Source: Isoetes taiwanensis (lineage: Eukaryota; Streptophyta; Lycopodiopsida; Isoetales; Isoetaceae). From it: 64,000 nucleotides of DNA. The translations under genes and the position numbers were made by a program. Below are positions 41,951-52,095 of this stretch, one piece after another. Numbering within the stretch: the stretch's first letter is position 1; the number at the start of each line of letters is the position of its first letter. A model generated the notes under the pieces. It saw only the letters and a list, made by a program, of their open reading frames with translations, made no database searches and was not told the DNA's origin. The DNA lies in NCBI GenBank assembly GCA_021234155.1, contig JAJEKV010000037.1:868001-932000 (forward strand). Reading direction: 5' to 3'.

Positions 41951-42720
41951 GAGGAGGCTAACCCTCCCCTTGAGGGGATTATGGCAAATAATCCTCGAGG
42001 CCGGCAGGCCGAGAGGGTTATTTTGCCGTAAACCCCTGATTCCTGGAAATTCCTCGAATTTCCAGTGAAAGTTTTTTTTGGGTATTTTTTAGGCAAGTTT
42101 CTGGCAGCCGCAAATACCGCCACTACTGCATAAAACATTAGAACAAAGTTTCGTGAGATATTGTTTCAGATATTGTGTTTCAGATATGGCTGACCTTTCT
42201 TCGCTTATCTGCAAAGCTCTTGGAACTTGCTGGATTTAGGCGCCACACCTTGCCCTTTAACTGCATGCCTCGATCTGCCGACCTTCCAGATCGTAAATTG
42301 CTTCCCTGCCTTATTCTACCCTTTTCTGCCCATCTTTCCGTCGATTTTTCCCCTTGTTTCTTGGATTTCTTGACGCAAATCTGGTTAGATCTCAGAAATT
42401 GCTTGATCTCAGAAATCTGGTTCGTCCACACGCCCAACGCCTTCAGCTACACGACCAGCGCCTTCAGCTACACGCCCAGCGCCAAGATCTACGCAAAGAT
42501 CGCCGGAGTAGACCTCCGGACCTCCACCATCGCGAAACAGAGGAGAGAGGAAAAAAAAAATGCACGGAATTTCCAGGAATTCAGGGGATTACGGCCGGGC
42601 CGCCTTTCGGGTTTCCGCTGAAATCGGCAATGGGCGCCGCCGTTCCGCCGATTTCCCGGAACCCCTAAAGGGGGCAGTTCCTAGCACATGATCCCCGAAA
42701 GGGGAGGGTTGGCCTCCCTT
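41951..42720. mobile_element. Long imperfect inverted repeat (fold-back element)
   Basis: The left arm (41,951-42,070) contains GAGGCTAACCCTCCCCTT, GGGGATTATG and CCTGGAAATTCCT. The right arm read backwards (42,720 to about 42,560) contains GAGGCCAACCCTCCCCTT, GGGGATCATG and CCTGGAAATTCCG in the same order. About 490 bp of unique DNA separates the arms, including two adjacent TACACG(C/A)CCAGCGCC phrases near 42,450-42,485. No target duplication was identified and no transposase is present. Confidence 0.65.
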
Positions 42721-42984
42721 AAACCCATGTCCGAGGAAGTTTTACCAACATCTTGTTCTTCCGTATAAGGGAAAGGCCCCTTGGGCCACTTTGGGCCCTT
42801 GTCGCAAGGTCGGCCACCTTGACAAAGCCGTAGTTTTAAGGGGCCTTTTGCCCTAATCCGAAAGGTTGCTTAGTGGCTTTCTCGCCACGCGGATGCCACG
42901 CCACACTATAAATTAGTTTACAAATCATTTTGTGCTTCCTTTTTTCCGCTGCCTCCCACCGCTCCCGGCTATGGCGCTTGCATT

Positions 42985-43185
42985 TAGTCTTTTCTTGTGG
43001 TGTGCTTGAAGGCGCTGGGTGGCGCTCCTTCCCAGGGATGCTTGAAGACAGTTGTGGAGCAACTTTGGCGGCTTGAGGACGGCATTTTGTCTTTTTTTGT
43101 GGTCCGCTTGAAGGCGCCGGGTGGCGCCCTTCCTGGGATGCTTTGAAGACCGCTGTGGAGCAACTTTGGCAGCTTTTGACGACGC
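42985..43185. repeat. Two-copy tandem repeat of about 105 bp
   Basis: GCTTGAAGGCGC(T/C)GGGTGGCGC, then TGTGGAGCAACTTTGGC, occur in the same order in two adjacent copies starting at about 42,985 and 43,089. They lie just upstream of the recombinase-like gene. Confidence 0.8.
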
Positions 43186-43249
43186 TTTTGCGTGAAGTTC
43201 TGTTTTAGTTTGTTGCATTCTCGAAGTTTTTGTTAAACAAGGACCTTAA

Positions 43250-45519
43250 TCTTGTAAAGATGCTGAAATATTTGCCCGATTTGAAGGCTTTTCCGGATTT
43301 GGAGGATTTGACGATGACGATTGTGATCTTTTAGGTAAATACTTTTGTTTTTCTTTTTTTTTTTCTCTTACATTCGTGATCTAGTTCGTCTAACATCCTT
43401 TTTTTGTCTTTTTTTCGTGTTCTTGAACGTTGTTTTCTTGAAAAGGTTGTAATGGTCGCAAATATAATGGTTATTTGTTGCCGTTTTGCGCAATGGCCTT
43501 ATCTTTTTGAAGTTTTTTGCCTCCGCCACCGCTATGGCTGAAAAAATCGGTAAAGGTGAAGAAGATGTTGTTTCCCGAAATCTCCGTTTTCTTTAAACAT
43601 CAGCCAGAAATGGGAGTTCCGGATGTCTTTATGGATGATCCCCGATGATCATGAAGATAATTTTGAGGCTTTGCTTTCAAAAGAGTTTGGGGAAGATGAG
43701 TTGAAGGATTACATCAACGATATTGAGAAGATGCCCGCTTTGTTTGGATCCGAGGTCGGAGAAGGAGAATCCGCCCGAGAATGATCGTAATATTGTCCAG
43801 ACGAAGTTCGCAAAAATCGCCATTCTTAGAGCTTGATGAGGAGCTTGTCAAAGAGGTTAATGTCCGCCGGAAGAAAATTTGACAAGATTCAATGGGCGAG
43901 GACCGATTTGATGCATGGAGGATTAAACATGGTTTACCGTTGATAAGAAGATCAAGAGTTGGATCTACGGAGTTTTCTAGGATGCTTGAAAGATTTATTT
44001 TACAAGTTTGCAAGATAAAAGGTGGATTATACCCAACTGAGACGTAAGTCTAAATGTGTTTTTTCTTTCTTTATTGTTTTATTGTTTTTGTACTAATGTT
44101 TTTTTATTGTTTCGTAATACAAGATATGTTCGTAAAATTTGGGGCAATCATTAGGCGGGCTCGTGAAGTAAGAATTGGAATTGGCTGTGTATTCAAGAAG
44201 TACCTTTTGAAATCAAAGAAAGTCCCATTTTTTCAAATGCCAGAAAGGCTTGTATTGCTGCAATGAGGAGGTCCAGAATGGCTCCTGGGGTTTGCGGAAA
44301 AAGAAAGAAAGTTGAGGAGATAAGTTTTGCTACTGAACAAGCTCTTTTAAGTGACATTGATCATTCCGTTTCACAAGAGCGCAGGTCCAGCTGGCCGCTT
44401 TTATGTTCTATTGTGTGTCTCGGTTTGCAATTAGAGGGAGGGAAGAACTATATAAGTTACTAGTGGATGACTTCAAAATTCGAACATAGATGGTACCGAA
44501 AGTGTTTGGAATACAAAGAGAGATTAAGCAAGAATTATGATGTATCTATGAAAAAATATCAGGAAGAAAGCTTTAGGGTACCAATCAAATGCTTTGAGTT
44601 GGATGTTGTCTTTACTTTTAAATGTCTGTTGAGACATCTTCCTGTGTATCTTGAGCATGAGAAAGCGTAAACCATTTGTCTTCATGCAATGTATTGTTTC
44701 TCCAAAAGGCGCAGGTAAGTTGTTTACTTTTTATATTTCTTTTTCTTTTTGCTTTTTTTTTTTTTTTCTTATATGTCGATTGATTTGTTTCTTTACAGGC
44801 ATGGTACAACAAGAAACATAGAGTTTCTGCCAAGGTTCTGGGGGGATGGATGAAGTACATGTTGCATAGCATTGGAGTTGAAGGCAATTTCTCGGGAAAA
44901 TCTGGTAGAAGTTCTGTTGTTAGCAGATTAGCTAGGGGCTTAACGCTCCTATAGATGTCGGGATGACAACCACCGGGCATCTAAAATGTTGAATCATATA
45001 GAAGGTAAGTATTTCTTATTTTGTTCTAGTTCTGTTAGTCTCTTAGTTCTGTTAGTTCTAGTTCTAGTTCTGTTAGTCTCTTAGTTTATTAGTTGCTAAG
45101 CAACCTTTCCGTTAGTGTTTTAGTTGTATTGTTTTAGTCTGTTATTCTATTTCAGGGTACTTTGTTTCGGATTACGTGATATGACAAGACAAACAGATCC
45201 AAGACTAAAGTCGCGATGTCAATCGTGGGACAACCTTTCAATGCCGACCGTTCGCGTGAGAATGTTCAAGACGGTACAAAAATGAATTGGGTCAAGATGA
45301 TGAGAAGCGAGCACTCGGGTTCGCTCAACATTCTTCAAAGTCCTATTGATTCTCGTAAGTTCCCATTTTTATTCTTTTTGTTTGTTATGTTAGAATTCAA
45401 CGTAATCACTTTTTGTTTTTATGTTTTTCTAGGACATCGTAAATCGTAAACCGAACCCGTGGAAGCTGATTGAGGGTAGCAGCTTCTTTTGCGAGAGTAT
45501 CGTGGATCGATGTGCGTAA
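43250..45519 (+). pseudogene. Crypton/DUF3504-like tyrosine recombinase gene, spliced and frameshifted
   Basis: An acidic start (about 43,257-43,335: DAEIFARFEGFSGFGGF, then Asp residues) is followed by a GTAAAT donor. 43,900-44,040 reads EFSRMLERFILQVCKIKGG, like the N-terminal helical domain of this family. 44,263-44,460 reads CGKRKKVEEISFATEQALL, then a CLGLQL..GG core. Exon 44,799-45,004 reads AWYNKKHRVSAKVLGGWMKY, then SGKSGRSSVVSRLARG, corresponding to the family's WY...MMK..AG and HSGRK region; a TTGH/NHRASKML pattern follows. Exon 45,156-45,354 starts YFVSDYV, possibly with the nucleophile Tyr. The last exon, 45,433-45,519, ends IVDRCA and a stop. Splice sites are good (CGCAG|GTAAGT, GAAG|GTAAGT, TCTC|GTAAGT). 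Frameshifts near 43,860, 44,935 and 44,982 and several stops indicate a dead copy. Family assignment is from remembered patterns, not a search. Confidence 0.5.
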
Positions 45520-47395
45520 TGATAAAGCCAGTAGTACAAGCGCCAGTGAGTTGGATGATGATTTTTTTGACAATATTTCTTTTGGAGGAGCTTGTCGACG
45601 TAATGTGAAATTGAGGAGAGCCTTCAATTTAAGTGTTGATATTGGTTCTACTAATATCTCGTGGGAACTTTAGCAACCGAGATAATTCTTCCCGGAGGTG
45701 GCACTTTTTGATTTGGGGACCTTGTGAAGAAGATAATTCAAGTGATCAAATGACTTTGTGAAGTGATTCAAGTGATTGTGAAGTGACCTTGTTTTAGGGA
45801 TCATGATAATTTTGATTGATTTTGGTTTGAGAACTTAATCATTGTGCGCTTGTAAACTTTTGATGAATGAAACTGTTATGAATCATTTTGTCAGTAATTT
45901 GATTTTCCCGTTATGAATCATTTTGCTGTATTCATTTTGTTTATGAATCTTTTTGCTTATAAATGATTTTGCTGTAATCCCAAAGTTTCATAATCATTTG
46001 GTTTATGGACTGCATTCTGGACTGCATTCTGGAATGCATTCTGGAGTGCATTCTGGAAAAAAAAAAAAAAAAGCTTTAGTGCATTCATCTTTAGTCTACT
46101 TTCGGGTTTAGAAAGGGTGACACGTGTCATCACGTGATTGGACATGGGAGCAGAAAGCCTGCTAAGCAACCTTTCCGTTGAAAAATATGGACACCATAGA
46201 TGAAGCTATGGCAGCAAGGCTCAAGCTAGGGCGACGCTGGTGATGCACGGCTCAAGCTCAAGCTATGGTAGCGATATTAGGAATGGCCATGCTAGTGCCA
46301 GAAACCATGGCAAATTTCTTCCCTGCAAAGCAAAAATATTAGGGTCTTGATCAGGGAAAAAACTCTGATTAGATGCTCTGTTTCTAGCAGTTACGGGTTT
46401 TTTAATCTTACCTTGAAATTTGGGGTTTGTCGACTTCGAGAGGGGTCCAGGCGCCCCAGATCATAGATCCAGAAGCAAGAATATCAGGCTTAAGTATGTC
46501 TGCATCCTGGGAAGCAAAGCTTGGAACATCTGTTAGTCTGAGGCATGAAATTTTCAAATCTCTTCTTGAATTAACAGGGGTTTTTGCTTTCTTTGTTTAA
46601 ATTTGCGTCAGTCAGAAACAGAGACTACATCTCAGAAACAGGATTGGATTTCAGAGATTTGTTAGAAACGGGGGATTGTTAGAGATTCTTCAGATGGGTA
46701 CCCTGGAATCGTTTCTAGATATCAGCATAATGCCGGAAATGGAAGTCGGAATTGGATCAAACTTGCTTACAGGTATGGCAAAGTAGAACAAGGATATTTG
46801 TCGGAACAGAGAGAGCATGGAGGCTACGGTGGAATATTCGAAAGATTATTGGCAATAATCCTTAGAATATTCCATAAAATAGAATATTTGGAGTAATAAC
46901 CACAATCAGATCTAACGGTCAGGGATGGTTAGATCCGGACATGGGTTTAAGATCTGTAAGCTGGCAAATAGATTAATAGTCTTATTATAATTGCTAATGG
47001 ATACCTGATACATTTAATCAGTGAAGATCTTGGATTAAAGGTGAAGTTCAAGCCAGAGATGCTAGGGACAGTGAAGAAGATGTATATACTGCTAAATGGC
47101 AAAATTCTGCTATTGTAGAGCAACTTTCAATCAGTGTACAGATTATTCGAAATGCACTGAAAGTCATAGGCTAATGAGTGGAGTCATCTTTCTAATCTGT
47201 TCTAGTGATTTGAAGTTGCAAAGACATGCTTCTAGTGTTACCTTTTTATGCATTCTAGAAGGAAGGAATGCTTCTCTAGTAGCTAAACGAAGAGCATATG
47301 AAATCTTTTTGTTGCAACTTCTGAAAGATCATTTTGTATATTCTGAAATCATTTCCGGGGAAGTTGTCTGAAGTACATGCAATTGAGTGTTTAAT
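45520..47395. other. Unassigned; downstream flank of the recombinase-like gene
   Basis: Around 46,005-46,055 the unit GGACTGCATTCT/GGAATGCATTCT is repeated about four times, then poly(A). 46,170-47,050 is an unassigned sequence whose end (TGGATACCTGATACATTTAATCAGTGAAG) resembles the end of the unassigned repeat at 41,895-41,950. The two may be copies of one repeat flanking the recombinase-like gene. No gene recognised. Confidence 0.35.
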
Positions 47396-47680
47396 GTAGC
47401 AGTCAAATCTGGGGACTTTGAATGTGTGGGTGTCGCTTGCAAGATGAGCTACTAAATGATTTTGGAGAATTTGTTGCAAGGCCGGTCGGCTCAATCTCTT
47501 GCAGATACTTGGGTAGCACAAGTTAATGGGTCTTGATGAAAAAGACACCTCTTTTGTCTTTAGTTGCTCCCTGCTTGTTCTCATCCCCATCACGGGAACA
47601 CCAAAACTGTAAACATCACTTATTTCATTGAGAAGACTTGTGTTAGCATACTCAGGTGCAGCATACCTGCCATTACCATG
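47396..47680 (-). pseudogene. Receptor-like protein kinase fragment
   Basis: On the minus strand, after a GGCAG acceptor at about 47,652, the frame reads YAAPEYANTSLLNEISDVYS then FGVPVM. This matches kinase subdomains VIII-IX (APE and DVYSFG) of plant receptor-like kinases, where the family usually has ...[20 protein letters not shown]. Downstream, SRPALQQIL and NHLVAHLASD fit the beginning of the C-terminal lobe but in degraded form. No catalytic loop, ATP site or membrane segment is near. It is an isolated exon-sized relic, not a working kinase. Confidence 0.72.
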
Positions 47681-48553
47681 GTAGATATAAGAAATTAATG
47701 GTTACAGTGATCATATTTATGTATCATGTGTTGTAAAACATTTCGTTGAAGTTGAAGTTGAGTATGGTTTATAGCCTTCCAAGTTTGTTTTGAAACTGAG
47801 AAAATTTTGTTGCTTCAACATTTTTTCCATCACAACAAATTAGACAAGTTCAGCTCGAAAATTACTTCTTTTATTTACCCAATCTTATTTAACATAGGGA
47901 AACAAAATATACATTCAATAAAACCACACCAAAATTGCAACCTAAAACTCCCAGCTTCCTACAAATTACAAAATAACCACCGAAATGCAAAGCAATCAGA
48001 GGATGGCCCCTTTTGGGCGACCAAAATATGAACTGTAAATTTAGTGTGGAAAATCCTAAAGGTGCCGATAAAGATAAATCTGAATTGTCGAAGAGGGCAG
48101 AAGTTACCGGAACAGAATTGCAGAAGTTAGTGAAATGGGACTTGCGACTGCACGTTCTGGTAGTTCCTCCGGCAATAATCTAAGACTTTTGGCAGATGCC
48201 GTTAGCAGCTTATTCTGATGCGAGAGGAAACTTGCTAATTTTCTCTCCATATAAATTATAAAGGTGCAAGTCATTGTGCAAAATTAAGCACAGGCTGGAT
48301 ATGGTCATGGGCAAGAGAAGGGGAGGATGGTCCTTGTTGTTCTGAGCGTTTGTTTTGTTGTAAAGCCTTACATGGCTACTTGACTTGTGTTGAAACGCAT
48401 ATACTCGTTTGACGAGGGCATTATTATTCAGACCATGGCTGCTTCTTTAACCATGACAAGCATATAAAATGTCATTATTAGCCACCAGGAATCTTAATTT
48501 ACATTAATATGGCAATTCTACAACGAAAGAGATAATAATGTTAAAGACTTAAA

Positions 48554-50786
48554 TTAGCTCTGTGCTCTGCTGCAGACTTCAGAAAAGCTGCAAAAATTAC
48601 ATTTCCACCCTTCGCCTTCAGACACATATGTTGCACTTCTGCGGCCATGCCAATACTGAAGATGCCATTGTAAGCAATCCATCAACCAGCCTGAATCGTA
48701 AAGAAACTCATTTTCTCCAAGAAGTGATTGATCTGCTTGCCACTCATAACTGGAAGAAGAAGCCAAAAGGAGTCGGTTTGTGTTCTCAGGTCAAAAGATA
48801 GACTTACTAAATTACCGCAACAAAAGTGATCCGTGTGAAATGGGAAGCGTGACACACTCGCCAATAAATAATGCCACAATGTCTTCAAGATATTCCACCT
48901 GCAAGCCAGGTGATATATAAACAGTTCAAAGAAACTTTCTCGACAGATGGAAGTGCATGCAACAAACTTGTAGATCCTAAATCCTGGGTTACAATCCTTG
49001 TCTGTTCCAATCCAATGCAGCCATGCCACTTGGTTGTTTCTTTAACATTAACAATACCAAACAATATCAGTTTCCTTTCCAAATCTTGCCAGGAGCTACA
49101 AACATCCATTGCCATCGAATATACAAGGAAAAACAAATAAGTGTAATAACAGTTTACCTCACATCCAAAAGCACCAACGTGACATTTGATGCCATCAGAA
49201 AGAACTTGTTTGGGGTTTAATCCGAAATAATTGTACAAGATCTCTGTAGGAACGCCAGTCTGCACCATGGTATCCCACAGCAACTTATAACACATTAGCT
49301 GCAACCTAAGAGATGCATCAGATAATTAACATTCTTTTAGAATCAGCAACAAACCTGATGGATAAAAACATACCTGCCATTTCGTTTTTGAGCTTCAGAA
49401 GGAGGTGATCGACTAGCACGAGTTTTTGTGTCCACAAGAAAAGGTTGCCCTGTGTCAGATAACCGCAATTCATCAATCACCCCCGTAAACCATGTTCCCT
49501 CCACAAATCCAACTCTGCACGGATGCAAAAGCATTTTGTGGCGTCATCCAGTTGTTCAAACTCAACAGCCTATCTTCATTGTGCCCAAAACAACTAAGGG
49601 TTGTGCCCAAAACAACTAAGGGTTTACCCTGTCAACATATTTATAACCTATGAGGATTGCTATATCTATAGATAGATAATTCAAACACAATTATAGAACC
49701 TAGATGGATCATCAATCACATTGATACATATTGTAGTAGAGGGATGTTACTTTAAGACCAGATTATATTGGGAAAACACATTTCAGCCAATACATGTACA
49801 CATGAATCATCAATGATAACAATACGTAGTGTGCTAGAGTTTTGTCAACTTAGGATCAGATTATAGTACATCGGAAGTTCACGTGTCAGGCCTTCCATAA
49901 ACAACTGACGAGTACCAAGGATAAAGTTTATGAAACGCATTGCCCAGTGATCTTCCTGTGTTAGGACTTCCACCTCCACTCTAGTTACCACCTGCAACCC
50001 GCATTAACATGTCATGTATTTGCAACAGCAATTTCTTGAAGCATTTTGGTCGCTTGAATCACCTCCATTTCAAGCTTTTGATGACGAGCACTGCCAGCTT
50101 TCATTGCGACAGTCTTCTTTGGTTTCCCACGGGTAAGTGTAAACTCAAATTGCTTTTCACACCACTCCTGTCATCATGAACATAACATATAGTACAAATA
50201 GATATAGATCATAAATTTCAAAAACAGGCACATTCTTACCAGCGCTGTAACGTCAGTAACATATAGGTTCTTCCTTAAAGACTTAGCCACCGCCAATTCC
50301 TCTATATCTTTGATATTGATAGTCGTATTACCAGAATCTGTTTCTATATTCTGCAACACATGCCTTGCTGTTTCAGCTGCCAGCAATTTCTGGGAGGAGG
50401 GCTGTTATTAAAGGCCAAGATTGTACATGTTACTGTAGCTAACATAATCTCATCAACATAGTGTTAATGACAAGTATGCATTAAAGAAGCAGGAAGCTCA
50501 CATTTGTATCCCTTGCTTCACAATAGCCATTGATATTGCTGCCACTCTTATGATCTTTGATGGATAAAATAGAACTATAAGTCTTCAACTCCTCAGACTG
50601 CCCATGTGAGGACTTAACAGACAACTGCAATACCGACCTAGATGAACAAGTTGATCCAAGTGACGACAACGATGCAGCTTGGACAAGGGCAACCTCAATT
50701 GCTTCCATTTCCTCGGAATCTACAAATTCAAACGGGATATGGGGCTGCTGGGTTTCTTCAATTTTAGAGTCCCCCATTAATAACAT
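48554..50786 (-). CDS. EXO5: Exonuclease V (EXO5/DEM1 family), eight exons
   Basis: A single-strand-DNA exonuclease of the RecB-like PD-(D/E)XK fold with an Fe-S cluster. Plant members carry a poorly conserved N-terminus. Proposed exons: 50,502-50,786; 50,240-50,389; 50,063-50,167; 49,870-49,991; 49,374-49,514; 49,158-49,305; 48,899-48,966; 48,554-48,749. All junctions are GT-AG and phases agree, giving 404 codons plus stop, near the usual plant length. Key features: EWCEKQFEF with the first cluster Cys and AGSARH (exon 3); GLTRELP (exon 4); GVIDEL, then FLVDTKTR with the catalytic Asp and Lys, and SEAQKRNGR (exon 5); LQLMCYKLLW (exon 6); and WKCNFCSFSEVC with the last three cluster Cys (exon 8). 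Exon 7 is the least certain (weak similarity). The start could also be the Met three codons downstream. No lesion was seen, so this is probably a working nuclear gene. Confidence 0.9.
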
Positions 50787-51800
50787 ACTAATTAGGTCAA
50801 AAAATCAACTTCTCTGATACACGACTCCAACTGTTATATTTTTAATCCACTGCTTGGACGACACATTTCACAAATAAAAAACAACCAATGTACCATCTCT
50901 TGAGATCGGAGGCTGCTAAAACAGAGGCTGTAATGGCATTACAAACGACTCGAACTATACGCCGGACAAACAAGCCAAAACAATAAGTGCCCTGATACGG
51001 CCTCTCAGAAATGCCGCGATCTGGCATATTGCTTGCCTCTCCTAGTGCATTTTGCCGACAAATAAACTCGAACAGAACGGGGAAGAGATGTCTACGGTGA
51101 AGCTTCTATCGTAAGGTTCAAATTTCATAGTGTGCTCGAGAAAAAACCAAATCCATGTTTTTCAACTACTTTGTCCAAATTTTGTTGTCCCATTTTATGA
51201 TTTTAGCAAGGGTTTTTTTGGGTTGCCCCTAAAAGGGCAAAGTGTTGTGCGTGGGCATATTCTAGGTATGTGCTGGTATATGCCGAGACATTCCTTAAAG
51301 CCCGTTGTTGCATGTAATTTTCTGGTGAAACCTGCTATCGGCGAAAGTCAGGAGGCCAACCGGCAATGATTAAAGGGTAGAATGACAGTTAGCTCCCGAC
51401 ATTCTGCTTCAACTCAGAGTAGCGCTAATAGAATGATGCTACAATTTTCATAATACTCGCCAATTGATCCTTCATGGGGGAAGAAAATTCTCGGACTGGC
51501 CCAAATAAGGATTCGGGTTCAAGCTATCATGAACCTACATGAAAATGAAGAAAAATACGCAAGAAATCTATGCTGGAATACTAAAAGTACTTGATAGATC
51601 ATGGCAGAATACAAGGGCTTGAGTTAGAGGGCTCAAGACTGGTTTGACAAGAACGAGAGTCCTCTATATATACCTAAACAAATGGTCAGGATGCGTCACT
51701 CCATTGGATGAGATCGTGCCAAGTGTCGCACATGCATATAGAATCTAGAATGTTCCAGAACTTCCTAGAAACTATATAGATATGAAAGTAAAGGAATATA
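50787..51800. other. Upstream region of EXO5; unassigned
   Basis: Expected to hold the EXO5 promoter and 5' leader on the minus strand. No TATA box could be assigned with confidence. From 51,130 onward there is no coding signal. Confidence 0.4.
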
Positions 51801-52095
51801 GGTAGCTCAGTTGGCAAAGGTATGTGGCTTACAACTAGAGAGCTGCAAGTTTGAACCCAGCTTCGTGCAACTACCCTTCATACCTGTGTGACGACCATCT
51901 TCGTACTATACCTGTATGGTCATTGCACTTTTGGTATTTGAACCTGTAGGTTTGACGACCATCTTCGTACTATACCCGTATGGTCATTGCACTTTTGGTA
52001 TTTTGAACATGGAGGTTGTCCTATAAGATTACTGAGTACTCTGACTCCAGCTTCTCGTCACTGTTATAGGAGGGGCCATAGGAGGGGGATAGTAT
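51801..52095 (+). mobile_element. tRNA-derived SINE
   Basis: Starts GGTAGCTCAGTTGGCAAAGG, an A-box-type internal promoter, with GTTTGAACCC as the B box at 51,849-51,858, about 35 bp later, as in a tRNA head. The body follows: a 64-bp unit beginning GACGACCATCTTCGTACTAT is present twice in tandem (51,890 and 51,954). The tail contains GGAGGGGCCATAGGAGGGGG. The head does not fold into a complete tRNA (acceptor stem missing), so this is a SINE and not a tRNA gene. The 3' end is approximate. Confidence 0.78.

Noticed and set aside
51801-51875. tRNA gene
   Set aside because: A and B boxes are present, but the acceptor stem does not pair and a repeated non-tRNA body follows; it is the head of a SINE.
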